In this document: piece after piece, positions 8,007-15,469 of the stretch
How the letters are laid out: each line of letters begins with the position of its first letter
Numbering within the stretch: the stretch's first letter is position 1
NCBI GenBank assembly: GCA_902826945.1
Contig: CADEGS010000001.1
Location: 113,568-139,381, forward strand
Direction of reading: 5' to 3'
Source of the DNA: an uncultured bacterium
GTDB taxonomy: Bacteria; Planctomycetota; UBA1135; GCA-002686595
DNA length: 25,814 nucleotides
Notes under the pieces: generated by a model
What the model was told of the DNA's origin: nothing
The model's input: only the letters and a program-made list of their open reading frames with translations
Database searches by the model: none
Translations under genes and position numbers: made by a program

Positions 8007-9569
8007 TCACTTGCCCTTGGGCAGCCAGGCCAGGAAGCGCCACTCCAGGCTGTCCTCGCTCCCGTCCTCGCCGGAGAGCGGGACGCCGTAGACCGACTCC
8101 ACGATCGCGGAAAGCGTGTCGTCCGGCTTGCGCGTGGCCTGGCCCTCGATCAGGAGCGAGAACTTGCGCCGCGAGTCGGCCTCGTCGCTCCCGCCGTGCA
8201 TGCGGATCCACTCGAAGAACGCGGAGCGGTAGGCCCGGAAGAACTCCTCGTAGTCGTCGAGGAACTTGTCCGGCGGCAGCGTCTTGCCCTCCGCCGCCGG
8301 GCCGAAGAAGGGCGCGCTCACGACGGCCGCCTTCCCGCCCTCCTCCGTCTTGATCTCGAAGTGCGCGGTCTTGTCCTTGCGCAGCGGGTTGTCCTTGTCG
8401 CGCGCGGCGAGCTGGACCCCGGCCTTCTGCGAGGCCTTCAGCGCCTCGAGGAAGTACTTCTCGCCCTTCGTGGCGTTCCAGGGCGACACGTACGTGGCAG
8501 CCACCTGCAGCGGCCCGGGGCGGGCCTTGCGCTGCGGCAGCGAGCCGCCGGCCGGGTTGCCGCCCGGGACGAAGCGCTCGTAGGCCTGCGTCGTCGCGCC
8601 CTGCTGCTTCCACTCGTACGACCAGTTGAAGCCGATCATGTTGCGGCCGCAGACCGCGATGACCATGTTCGTCGCCAGCGCGTCCTCGAAGAAGTGCACC
8701 CCGAGGAAGTAGTAGATGTCGCGCAAGAGCGACGTCGCGGCGCGCTCGACCACGTGCTGGCGCAGGCCGGTCTGGTCCTGGTGGTTCATGGACGAGCCCA
8801 GGAACGGCTGCTCCGGGCTGGGCGGCGAGCTCCCGGGCCCCTCCAGCGCGATGAGCTGCGTGCGGTCGCTCCAGGCCGAGTTGCGACCGAGCATCTGCTC
8901 CGACCACAGGACCGCGTGCTGGTCCTTGTCGACCGAGCCCGCGTAGGCGGCCAGCTCGAGGAAGTCCTTGCGCGTCGGGCACAGGACGATGCGGGTCACG
9001 TGGATCGTCGGCTCGTTCCACCCGCCGTCCCAGGCGGTCTTCTTGATGCCCTGCTCCTCGTACGAGCGCAGCCGGCGCGCGGCGCTCTTGACGTCGTCCT
9101 TGGCGCCCAGGAGGTCGTACAGGCTGGGCGAGCCTTCCGGATCGACCCGGCGCAGCGCGCCGGCCGACCACGTCTCGATCCATTTGCCGATCGCCGCCAG
9201 GTCCTTGCGCGCCTCGGCCGTCGCCGGCGCGTTCTGCCCGCAGTAGTCGAGCCAGACGTCGTAGAGCTTGACCAGCGAGCCGAACAGGCCCTTCAGCTCC
9301 TCGGCGCGGTCCTTGTCGCCCAGCGCCTCCTGCGGGTACCAGATCTCGAACGTGCCGAGGTCCAGGCCGACGTAGGCGCCCGAGTGGAGCGCCAGGTCGA
9401 GCGCCTCCTTGCCGTCCTTGGCCTCGCCAAGCCCCAGCCGGCTGCGGAAGTCCTCCGCCATGCTGGCGAACGGGACCTTGGGGCCCTTTCCTGCATCCTC
9501 TCCGGACCGGGCCGGGCCGGCGAGCCCGGCCGCGACGGCGATCGTCGCGCACCACTGCAGCAGTCGCAT
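8007..9569 (-). CDS. Secreted protein of unknown family (520 aa)
   Basis: The ATG at 9569 has a purine-rich Shine-Dalgarno (AGAGGAG) and begins a signal peptide (MRLLQWCATIAVAAGLAGPARSG), so the product is exported. Earlier in-frame codons lack a signal peptide. The mature region starts with a helical part, then a stretch around HVTRIVLCPTRKDFLELAAYAG and, further on, RQHVVERAATSLLRDIYYFLG followed by HFFEDALATNM. The relative order (an RIxLxxxRxxFxxxA strand, then a helix, then an HFFEDALAT segment) recalls peptidase-MA-like/DUF1570 secreted proteins, but the zinc motif HExxH is absent, so it would be a non-catalytic relative if related at all. It is a single-gene unit, convergent with the response regulator. 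No function assigned. Confidence 0.8.
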   Translation of the reverse strand: MRLLQWCATIAVAAGLAGPARSGEDAGKGPKVPFASMAEDFRSRLGLGEAKDGKEALDLALHSGAYVGLDLGTFEIWYPQEALGDKDRAEELKGLFGSLVKLYDVWLDYCGQNAPATAEARKDLAAIGKWIETWSAGALRRVDPEGSPSLYDLLGAKDDVKSAARRLRSYEEQGIKKTAWDGGWNEPTIHVTRIVLCPTRKDFLELAAYAGSVDKDQHAVLWSEQMLGRNSAWSDRTQLIALEGPGSSPPSPEQPFLGSSMNHQDQTGLRQHVVERAATSLLRDIYYFLGVHFFEDALATNMVIAVCGRNMIGFNWSYEWKQQGATTQAYERFVPGGNPAGGSLPQRKARPGPLQVAATYVSPWNATKGEKYFLEALKASQKAGVQLAARDKDNPLRKDKTAHFEIKTEEGGKAAVVSAPFFGPAAEGKTLPPDKFLDDYEEFFRAYRSAFFEWIRMHGGSDEADSRRKFSLLIEGQATRKPDDTLSAIVESVYGVPLSGEDGSEDSLEWRFLAWLPKGK

Positions 9570-9634
9570 GCGTTCTCCTCTTCGGCTCCGGGATCGAGCC
9601 GTGTCTCCCTGGCTACGGTAGAAAGACGCGCCTC

Positions 9635-9672
9635 GCAGGCCGCCCTTTCTGCTTTTTTTTCGGCCGGCCTGC
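9635..9672 (-). terminator. Inverted repeat flanking an A8/T8 run after the SDR gene
   Basis: Arms gcaggccg (9635-9642) and cggcctgc (9665-9672) are perfect reverse complements with 22 bases between. The T8 run at 9653-9660 in the loop is the longest A/T homopolymer I noticed in the window. It starts 3 bases past the SDR stop. For minus-strand transcripts the run is poly-A, so it does not act as a classical U tract for that gene. Confidence 0.3.
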
Positions 9673-9675
9673 TCC

Positions 9676-10692
9676 CTAGGCCTGCGGGGACAGCGGGTTG
9701 CGCCCGGCAAGGCTCACCGCTCCCCCTCCGGCCGAGGGCCCCAGGCGCCCGGCCAGGGCCTCGAGCAGGCGAGCGAGGGCCTCCTCCGTCTCGAAGCGCG
9801 GGAGCCGCGCGCGGACCCGGGCGTTCCGGATCGGCCCGCGGGGCTGACGGGCCGGCGCGCAGGCGACGCGCACGCGCCGGCCCAGCACCCGCTCCAGGAT
9901 CGGGGCCGCCTCCGCCGCGTGATCGACCCAGCGGTCGAAGGCGTTGAAGACCGTGCCCGCCACGCTCGGGTCGCCGGCCGCATCGGCCAGCAGGCGCGCG
10001 CTGTCCTCGGCCGAGAGCGCGTAGGTCCCCACCGCCGTCCGGATCTCGCCGTGGCGCAGCGCCTCCAGGACGGTCGGCGCGAGCGGGCTCGCGCGCGCGG
10101 GCTCGCGCAGGCCGAGCACGCACCCCAGCCGGAACACCGACGTGTTCCAGCCGAAGACCCGCTGCGCGGTGACGACCATCGTCTCGACGCCCGAGCGCAG
10201 CGCGCCGTAGAAGTCGCGCGGCCAGATCGGGAAGCTCTCGTCGCGCTCGTAGCGCTCGCCCAGCGGGTCCTGGTCGGGGTCGTCCCCGTACACCGCCAGC
10301 GACGAGACGTAGACCATCTGGCGCCCGCGCGTCGCGGCCGTGCGCTCGAGCAGGCGCATGCTGGCGAGCTGGTTCGTGCGGATCCAGTGCTCGACGTCGC
10401 TGCGCCCGGAGACGGGCGAGGCCGCCGGCGGCTCGTAGGCCATGTGCACGATCAGGTCCGCGTCGCGCACGAGCGCGTCGAGCGGCGCGCGCTCGTCCAG
10501 CCGGCCGAGCACCCACTCGAGGCCGCTCGCGCGCGGGAGCTCGCGCCCCGGCCGCTCGCGCGCCAGCGCGCGCACGCGCCAGCCGCGCGCGAGCAGGAGC
10601 GGCACGAGCGAGCGCCCGACGAGCCCGGTCGCGCCGGTCAGCGCGACCAGCCCCGGAGCGCGCGCCGCCTCCCCACGGTCCTCCGCAGCCAT
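9676..10692 (-). CDS. Extended SDR / NAD-dependent epimerase-dehydratase family protein (338 aa)
   Basis: The N-terminal Rossmann motif TGATGLVG (residues 19-26) binds NAD(P). The VYVSSLAVYG strand supplies the conserved serine (S130/S131). The catalytic tyrosine motif reads YGALR: Y162 is kept, but the expected lysine of YxxxK is arginine (R166). The C-terminal domain is a variable substrate-binding region. It starts 15 bases after the decarboxylase stop, so it is the third gene of an operon with the carrier protein and decarboxylase. By family it should oxidise, reduce, epimerise or dehydrate a sugar or acyl substrate. The Lys-to-Arg change may reduce or alter the chemistry. A role on the product of the decarboxylase is inferred from position only. 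Confidence 0.87.
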   Translation of the reverse strand: MAAEDRGEAARAPGLVALTGATGLVGRSLVPLLLARGWRVRALARERPGRELPRASGLEWVLGRLDERAPLDALVRDADLIVHMAYEPPAASPVSGRSDVEHWIRTNQLASMRLLERTAATRGRQMVYVSSLAVYGDDPDQDPLGERYERDESFPIWPRDFYGALRSGVETMVVTAQRVFGWNTSVFRLGCVLGLREPARASPLAPTVLEALRHGEIRTAVGTYALSAEDSARLLADAAGDPSVAGTVFNAFDRWVDHAAEAAPILERVLGRRVRVACAPARQPRGPIRNARVRARLPRFETEEALARLLEALAGRLGPSAGGGAVSLAGRNPLSPQA

Positions 10693-10707
10693 CCGGGAGG
10701 AGCCTAC

Positions 10708-11958
10708 CTAGCGCGGCGCGTCCGCGCTCGCGTCCGTCGCGACGAGCTCGCCCCCGCGCTCCTCCACCAGCAGCTCGCGCGGCGGCGGGTGGCCGAGGAA
10801 CGCCGACGGGCTGGCGGAGAGGCCGTAGGCGCCGCTCGCGCGGACGACGACGAGCGCGCCCGGTCGCACGCCGGCGAGGCGCGCGCGCCGCGCCAGCGTG
10901 TCGAGCGCGGTGCACAGCGGCCCGACCACGTCCCACTCCTCGCCCTCGCCCTCCGGCGCGCCGGGGACGAACATGCTGCGGCTGCCCTGCAGGACGCCGC
11001 CGAAGAGGCCGCAGGCGGCCTGGTTGTGGTGCATCCCGCCGTCGCAGATCGCGATGCGCGACCCGCGCGAGTGCTTGACGCGCAGGACGCGCGTCACGTA
11101 CAGGCCGGCCTCTCCCACGAGGTAACGCCCGAGCTCGAGCACCCGCCGCGCGCGCGGGAAGCGCCGCGCCAGGGCGTCGAGCGCGGGCCGCGCCCCGGCC
11201 GCCACGGCGGCCAGGTCGAAGGGGCGGTCGCGCGCCCCGGTCGCGATCCCGAACCCGGCGCCGAAGACGAGCGCGTCGGGCGGCTCGCGCAGCGCGCCCG
11301 CGGCGCGCTCGAAGAGCTCGGCCGTCGCGACGAGGTGGCGCACGAGCGAGTCGGCGCGCAGGCACTGCGAGCCCGGGAACACGTGGAAGCCGCGCAGCGC
11401 GAGGCCGGGCAGCTCCGCCAGCGCGGCCAGCGTCGGGCCGAGCTCCTCCTCGTCCACGCCGAAGCGGCTGGGCTTGCCGTCGAGCTGCATGCCGAAGCCC
11501 GGCGGCACGCTGCGCGGCGAGACGCGCACGAGCGCGAGCTGCTCGCGCCCGCGCGCGCGCGCCAGCGCCGCGAGCTCGCGCCCCTCCTCGAGCGACTCGA
11601 GCACGACGCACCCGACGCCCAGGTCGAGCGCGGCCTCGAGCTCCTCGCTGCGCTTGGCCGGCCCGGTGAAGCGCGTGCGCTCCGCCGGCCAGCCGGCCGC
11701 CAGCGCGCCCCGCAGCTCGCCCAGCGAGGACACCTCGACCTCGTCCACGAGCTCGCGCAGACGCGCGGCGAGCACCGCGTTCGGGTTGCTCTTCAGGGCG
11801 AACGAGAGCTCGAGGCCCGGGAAGGCCGCGCGCAGCTCCGCCGCGCGCGCGCGCACCGCCGGGAGCGAGTAGACGTAGCAGGGCGTGCCGTGGCGCAGGG
11901 CGAGCTCCGCCACCGCGCGCTCGAGCCGCGCGAGGGGGTCAGCCCCGCGAGGCGGCAT
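10708..11958 (-). CDS. PLP-dependent decarboxylase, fold type III, BtrK / exosortase-associated type (416 aa)
   Basis: Fold-type III (alanine racemase-like barrel) decarboxylase of the diaminopimelate/ornithine decarboxylase superfamily. K56 in LSFALKSNPN is the Schiff-base lysine. RGFHVFPGSQCL is the HxxxGSQ phosphate-binding region, and DGGMHHNQAACGLFGG matches the glycine-rich segment typical of the exosortase-A-associated and BtrK-like branch. C349 in GPLCTALD is the active-site cysteine donated across the dimer, and SGAYG near the end is also conserved. BtrK decarboxylates an amino acid while it is attached to an acyl carrier protein. The gene start (ATG 11958) lies inside the carrier-protein gene, overlapping its end by 20 bases, which strongly supports a carrier-bound substrate. 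The specific amino acid cannot be read from sequence. A slightly later start is possible. Confidence 0.88.
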   Translation of the reverse strand: MPPRGADPLARLERAVAELALRHGTPCYVYSLPAVRARAAELRAAFPGLELSFALKSNPNAVLAARLRELVDEVEVSSLGELRGALAAGWPAERTRFTGPAKRSEELEAALDLGVGCVVLESLEEGRELAALARARGREQLALVRVSPRSVPPGFGMQLDGKPSRFGVDEEELGPTLAALAELPGLALRGFHVFPGSQCLRADSLVRHLVATAELFERAAGALREPPDALVFGAGFGIATGARDRPFDLAAVAAGARPALDALARRFPRARRVLELGRYLVGEAGLYVTRVLRVKHSRGSRIAICDGGMHHNQAACGLFGGVLQGSRSMFVPGAPEGEGEEWDVVGPLCTALDTLARRARLAGVRPGALVVVRASGAYGLSASPSAFLGHPPPRELLVEERGGELVATDASADAPR

Positions 11959-12190
11959 AGCTCAGGATGCGCCGCAGGGAGTCGAGGTTCGCCAGGTTGA
12001 CCTCGGTCTCGCTCATGCGCAGGCCCGACTCCTCCTCGAGGAACTGGATCAGGTCCACCATGGTGAACGAGTCGAGCAGCCCGCCCGTGAAGAGCGGGGT
12101 GTCGTCGTCCAGCTCGTCGGCCGACAGGCCCTGCTTGGCGACGAGGAACGCGACGAGGCGCTCGCGGGTCAGCGTCTTGGTCCGGGGCAT
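11939..12190 (-). CDS. Acyl carrier protein (83 aa)
   Basis: A single phosphopantetheine-binding domain filling the whole 83 residues, the usual ACP size. The attachment site is S41 in GGLLDSFTMVDLI, followed by the acidic helix II/III typical of ACPs (FLEEESGLRMSETEVNLANL). It is the first gene of a three-gene unit (ACP, decarboxylase, SDR) and overlaps the decarboxylase by 20 bases. This is probably a dedicated carrier for a modified amino acid or small acyl group rather than the housekeeping fatty-acid ACP, because the neighbours are not fatty-acid genes. The Shine-Dalgarno is weak. Confidence 0.92.
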   Translation of the reverse strand: MPRTKTLTRERLVAFLVAKQGLSADELDDDTPLFTGGLLDSFTMVDLIQFLEEESGLRMSETEVNLANLDSLRRILSYAASRG

Positions 12191-12320
12191 CGGGCCGCTC
12201 GCGGTCGCCCGCGAGGGCCGAGCACTATAGCCGGAGGCGGGCCGCCGGGCGCGTCGCCGGGCCGGGACGCTCGTCTTGAACGCGGAGCGCCCGCGGACCC
12301 CGCGCCGCAGGGCCCGCGCG

Positions 12321-12340
12321 CCGGTCGCCGCGGCGGCCGG
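12321..12340 (-). terminator. 20-nt palindrome abutting the ankyrin-lipoprotein stop
   Basis: The 20 bases next to the TAG (12341-12343) form a near-perfect palindrome (ccgg, then cgccg/cggcg, then ccgg, with one G-T pair) that can fold into an 8-bp stem. No U tract follows. The rest of the 150-base spacer 12191-12340 shows nothing else I can support. Confidence 0.4.
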
Positions 12341-13495
12341 CTAGTGCGCTCCGGCCGCGAGCAGGAGGTCGACGATCGAGCCGTGGTCCTTCACGACGGC
12401 GAACTCGAGCGCCGAGGTGCCGTCCCTGGTCTCGATCTCGACGTTCGCGCCCGCGGCCAGGAGCTGGCGCACGATCTCCTCGTAGCCCAGCCAGGCGGCC
12501 ACGACCAGCGGCGTCTGCCCGCGCGCATCGACGGCGTCGATCGGCGCGCCGCCGTCGAGCATGCGCTGCACCAGCGCGGGGTTGCCGCTCTCGACCGCCC
12601 CGTGCAGGGCGCTGACGCCCTCGCTGTTGACCGCGGTGGCCTTGGCGCCGCGCGCCATCAGGAGCTCGACCGTGGCCACGTCGCCCTTGCGCGCGGCGTG
12701 CACGAGCGGGACGTAGGAGGACGCGCTCGCCGGCTCGACCGCGGCGCCCTTCTCGACGAGCTCGCGCGCGAGGTCGGGCAGGCCGCGCTCGATCGCCTTC
12801 CACAGCGGCGTCTCGCCGCTCGCGGCCGCCGCGCTCGGGTCGGCCCCGAGCTCCAGCAGGAGCCCGACCTGGGCCGCGTCCTTCTCGCTGATGGCCCAGA
12901 CCAGCGGCGTCACGCCGTCGCCGGAGAGCGCGTCCAGGTCGGCCTTCCTGGCCGCCATGGCGCGCAGGCAGTCGTCGCAGTGGCGCAGCACGACGGCATG
13001 CAGGGCCGAGTTGCCCGCGTTGTCGCGCAGGTCGGGGTCGGCGCCCGCGCCGAGCAGCGCGGCGATCACGTCGGCATGGCTGCTCAACGCGGCGAAGATC
13101 AGCGCCGTCGTGCCCTCGGCCGTGCGCGCGTCCGGCGCGGCGCCGCTCTTCAGGAGCTCCTGCACGACCGCCGCGTGACCGTTGCTCGCCGCCAGCATCA
13201 ACGGCGTGTGCCCGGTCTTCGTCACGGCGTCGCGGTCGGCCCCCTTCTCGAGCAGCAGCCGCACCGTCTCCTGGTTGCCCCCCAGCGAGGCGGCGGCGAG
13301 CGGCGTGACCCCGTCGTCGTTCTTGCAGTCCGGATCGACCCCCTCGGCCAGCAGGTTCTTGACGCTGGGCGTGTCGCCGTTGGTCGCCGCCTCGAGCAGC
13401 CCCTTGACCTTCTCCGGCGCGTTCGGGTCGGAGCAGGCGGCGAGGAGCAGGAGGACGGACCAGGAGGAGGAGAGAGCCGCGCGGAGCCTGTGCAT
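12341..13495 (-). CDS. Ankyrin-repeat lipoprotein (384 aa)
   Basis: The start ATG 13495 is chosen because it gives a clean lipoprotein signal (residues 1-21, lipobox LAAC with C21) and lies 10 bases after a GAGG Shine-Dalgarno. The mature protein is almost entirely about ten to eleven ankyrin repeats (about residues 30-384), with units such as DGVTPLAAASLGGNQETVRL and GHTPLMLAASNGHAAVVQEL. Ankyrin repeats bind proteins; here they sit outside the cytoplasm on a lipid anchor, so the partner is probably periplasmic or on the surface. One repeat carries a CDDC motif (C173, C176) in LRHCDDCLRA, which could form a disulfide or bind metal. Separate transcription unit, flanked by hairpins on both sides. 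Confidence 0.92.
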   Translation of the reverse strand: MHRLRAALSSSWSVLLLLAACSDPNAPEKVKGLLEAATNGDTPSVKNLLAEGVDPDCKNDDGVTPLAAASLGGNQETVRLLLEKGADRDAVTKTGHTPLMLAASNGHAAVVQELLKSGAAPDARTAEGTTALIFAALSSHADVIAALLGAGADPDLRDNAGNSALHAVVLRHCDDCLRAMAARKADLDALSGDGVTPLVWAISEKDAAQVGLLLELGADPSAAAASGETPLWKAIERGLPDLARELVEKGAAVEPASASSYVPLVHAARKGDVATVELLMARGAKATAVNSEGVSALHGAVESGNPALVQRMLDGGAPIDAVDARGQTPLVVAAWLGYEEIVRQLLAAGANVEIETRDGTSALEFAVVKDHGSIVDLLLAAGAH

Positions 13496-13504
13496 GGTCG
13501 ATGC

Positions 13505-13521
13505 GCCTCGCCGGGCGAGGC
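13505..13521 (-). promoter_or_regulatory. Hairpin enclosing the Shine-Dalgarno of the ankyrin gene
   Basis: Plus-strand gcctcgcc (13505-13512) and ggcgaggc (13514-13521) are exact reverse complements around one base, so the RNA can form a 7-bp stem with a 3-nt loop. The GAGG at 13506-13509, the only Shine-Dalgarno candidate 10 bases before the ATG at 13495, is inside the 3' arm and would be hidden when folded. Confidence 0.4.
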
Positions 13522-13670
13522 CGGGGGTCGTGAGTCGAAGCCAGGACGATACCAGGAAGGCGCGCACGACGCCCGCGCGAGGCGAGCCCGAGACGCCGCA
13601 CGCTCGCGGGTGCGGAAATCCCTTCGCTGCGCCGCGGCACTCCGGGCCGTCCCCGGGCCACGGATCGCTG

Positions 13671-15407
13671 CTAGCCGACCGCCTCGGCGAGCGCCGCGTC
13701 CAGGCGCTCGCGCGTGATCGGCTTGCTCAGGATCGAGCGCACGTTCTCGGGCCGCGTCTCGCCCTTCCCGTCGCTGCCGTAGCCGGTGAGCACGATCACC
13801 GGCAGCGCCGGGTCGATGGCGAGCAGACGCCGCGCCAGCTCGAACCCGCTGCACGACGCGCCGAGGTCGAGGTCGGTCACGACCAGGTCGCAGCGGCCGG
13901 ACGGCTCCGCCAGAGCCTCGAGCGCCGCGCGCGGCGCGGCGTAGGCCCGCACCTCGTGGCCCAGCGAGCCGATCACGCGCACGACCGTCTCGAGCACCTC
14001 GGGCGTGTCGTCCACGACCGCCACGCGCAGGCCGCGCACGCACGGCGCGGTCTTGGCCGGGCTCTTCTCGGGCAGCGCCGCGACCGCGGGCAGGCGCAGC
14101 GTGAACTCGCTGAACTCGCCCGGCTTGGACTCGACGCCGAGCGTCCCGCCCAGCCGGCGCGCGATGCTCCAGCACACGCTGAGGCCGAAGCCGCTGCCGC
14201 GCGCGCCCTTGGTCGTGTAGAAGGGCTCGAACACGCGGCGCTTCGTCTCGGCGTCCATGCCGATGCCGTCGTCGCGCACGCGCAGGATGGCCCAGCCCTC
14301 CTCGGTGCCGCTCTCGATCAGGATCGAGCCGCCGCGCTCCTCGAGCGCGTCGACCGCGTTGAAGATCAGGTTGGTCAGCACCTCGCGGATGTCGGCCGGG
14401 TTGGCCAGGACCGGGGGCGTCGGCCCGAGGGTCGTGCGCACGTCGATCGCCACGCCGTTGCGGCGCGCGGCCGAATCCCACTTGTGACGCGTGTACTCGG
14501 GCATCTCGGCGGCGATCGAGCGGCAGTCGATCGTCGTGCGCGTCAGGTCGACGCCCTCGCCGCGCGCGAAGGTCTGCAGGCGCCGCACGGTGTTCGCCGC
14601 GTCGAGCGAGCAGGTGCGGATGCGCTCGATGCCCCCGCGCACCTCGGTCTCGAGCGCGTCGCGCGCGAGCAGCACGTCGCAGAAGCCCAGCGCGACGAAC
14701 AGCGTGTTGTTGAAGTCGTGCGCCATGCCGGCCGCCATCTCGCCCAGCGCGGACAGGCGCTCGGCCTGCACGATGCGCTCCTGCGCGGCCTCGACGTTGC
14801 GGCGCGCGCGGTCGAGGCGCTCGATCAGGCGCAGGTTGTTGAAGGCGGTCGCGGCCTGGTCGGCGAACAGGTCGAGCAGCCGCAGGTCCTCCTTCGGGAA
14901 GGGATGCGCGTCGCCGCGGTGGTCGAACTGCAGGACGCCGACGACCTCCTCGCCGATCACCAGCGGCGCGCACAGCACCGACGCGATGCGGTTGCGCTCG
15001 ATGCTGCCCTGCCTGCGCAGCTCCTCGACCTCCGCCGCGTTGTCGATCAGCACCGGCCGCTTCGTCTCGCGCACGGTGCGCAGGATCGTCTCGCTGACGG
15101 CGAGGTCGCGCCCCTTGCCGCTCTTCGAGGCGCTGTGCACGCGCGTCGTGCCGTCCGGCTCGAACAGCACGACGAAGCCGTTCTCGGCGTCGAACAGCTC
15201 GCGCAGCCGCTCCGAGACGTACTCCAGCAGCCGGTCGAGCTCGTGGATGCGGTTCATCGCGCGCGAGATCTCGAGCAGGCGCACGAGCGTGCTCGCCTCG
15301 AGCGAGAGCCGGGGCTCGATCGTCTCGCTCTGGAGGAAGCGCGAGGCCCGGCCGGCGATCTCGTCCAGCCGCGCCCGTGCGCCCGGTCCCGTCTGGGATT
15401 CCTCCAT
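13671..15407 (-). CDS. GAF-domain histidine kinase fused to a receiver domain (578 aa)
   Basis: Soluble hybrid kinase. An N-terminal helix leads into a GAF domain (about residues 60-205; FDAENGFVVLFEPDGTTRVH and VLCAPLVIGEEVVGVLQFD). A coiled-coil stretch precedes the HisKA site GMAHDFNNTL with phospho-acceptor H230. The HATPase domain follows with NLIFNAVDAL, DDGIGMD and FEPFYTTKGARGSGFGLSV. A C-terminal receiver has D512 in VVTDLDL and a conserved lysine in ILSKPITRERL. ATG 15407 has a strong GGAGGG Shine-Dalgarno (9-nt spacing). An alternative ATG at 15473 adds 22 residues and overlaps the upstream kinase stop as ATGA, but has no Shine-Dalgarno. Directly downstream of the Ser/Thr kinase gene, so it probably works with it. 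No DNA-binding output domain, so the phosphate is likely passed on. Confidence 0.9.
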   Translation of the reverse strand: MEESQTGPGARARLDEIAGRASRFLQSETIEPRLSLEASTLVRLLEISRAMNRIHELDRLLEYVSERLRELFDAENGFVVLFEPDGTTRVHSASKSGKGRDLAVSETILRTVRETKRPVLIDNAAEVEELRRQGSIERNRIASVLCAPLVIGEEVVGVLQFDHRGDAHPFPKEDLRLLDLFADQAATAFNNLRLIERLDRARRNVEAAQERIVQAERLSALGEMAAGMAHDFNNTLFVALGFCDVLLARDALETEVRGGIERIRTCSLDAANTVRRLQTFARGEGVDLTRTTIDCRSIAAEMPEYTRHKWDSAARRNGVAIDVRTTLGPTPPVLANPADIREVLTNLIFNAVDALEERGGSILIESGTEEGWAILRVRDDGIGMDAETKRRVFEPFYTTKGARGSGFGLSVCWSIARRLGGTLGVESKPGEFSEFTLRLPAVAALPEKSPAKTAPCVRGLRVAVVDDTPEVLETVVRVIGSLGHEVRAYAAPRAALEALAEPSGRCDLVVTDLDLGASCSGFELARRLLAIDPALPVIVLTGYGSDGKGETRPENVRSILSKPITRERLDAALAEAVG

Positions 15408-15469
15408 GCTGTGCGACCCTCCGCCCGGCGAGCGCGGAGCGTCGATCCTACGCGCCTCGGGCCGCCTTT

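Noticed and set aside
13496..13670. Gene or terminator between the ankyrin and GAF-kinase genes
   Set aside because: Apart from the hairpin at 13505-13521, only weak 4-5-bp repeats were found after the kinase stop, and no coding frame has domain support.
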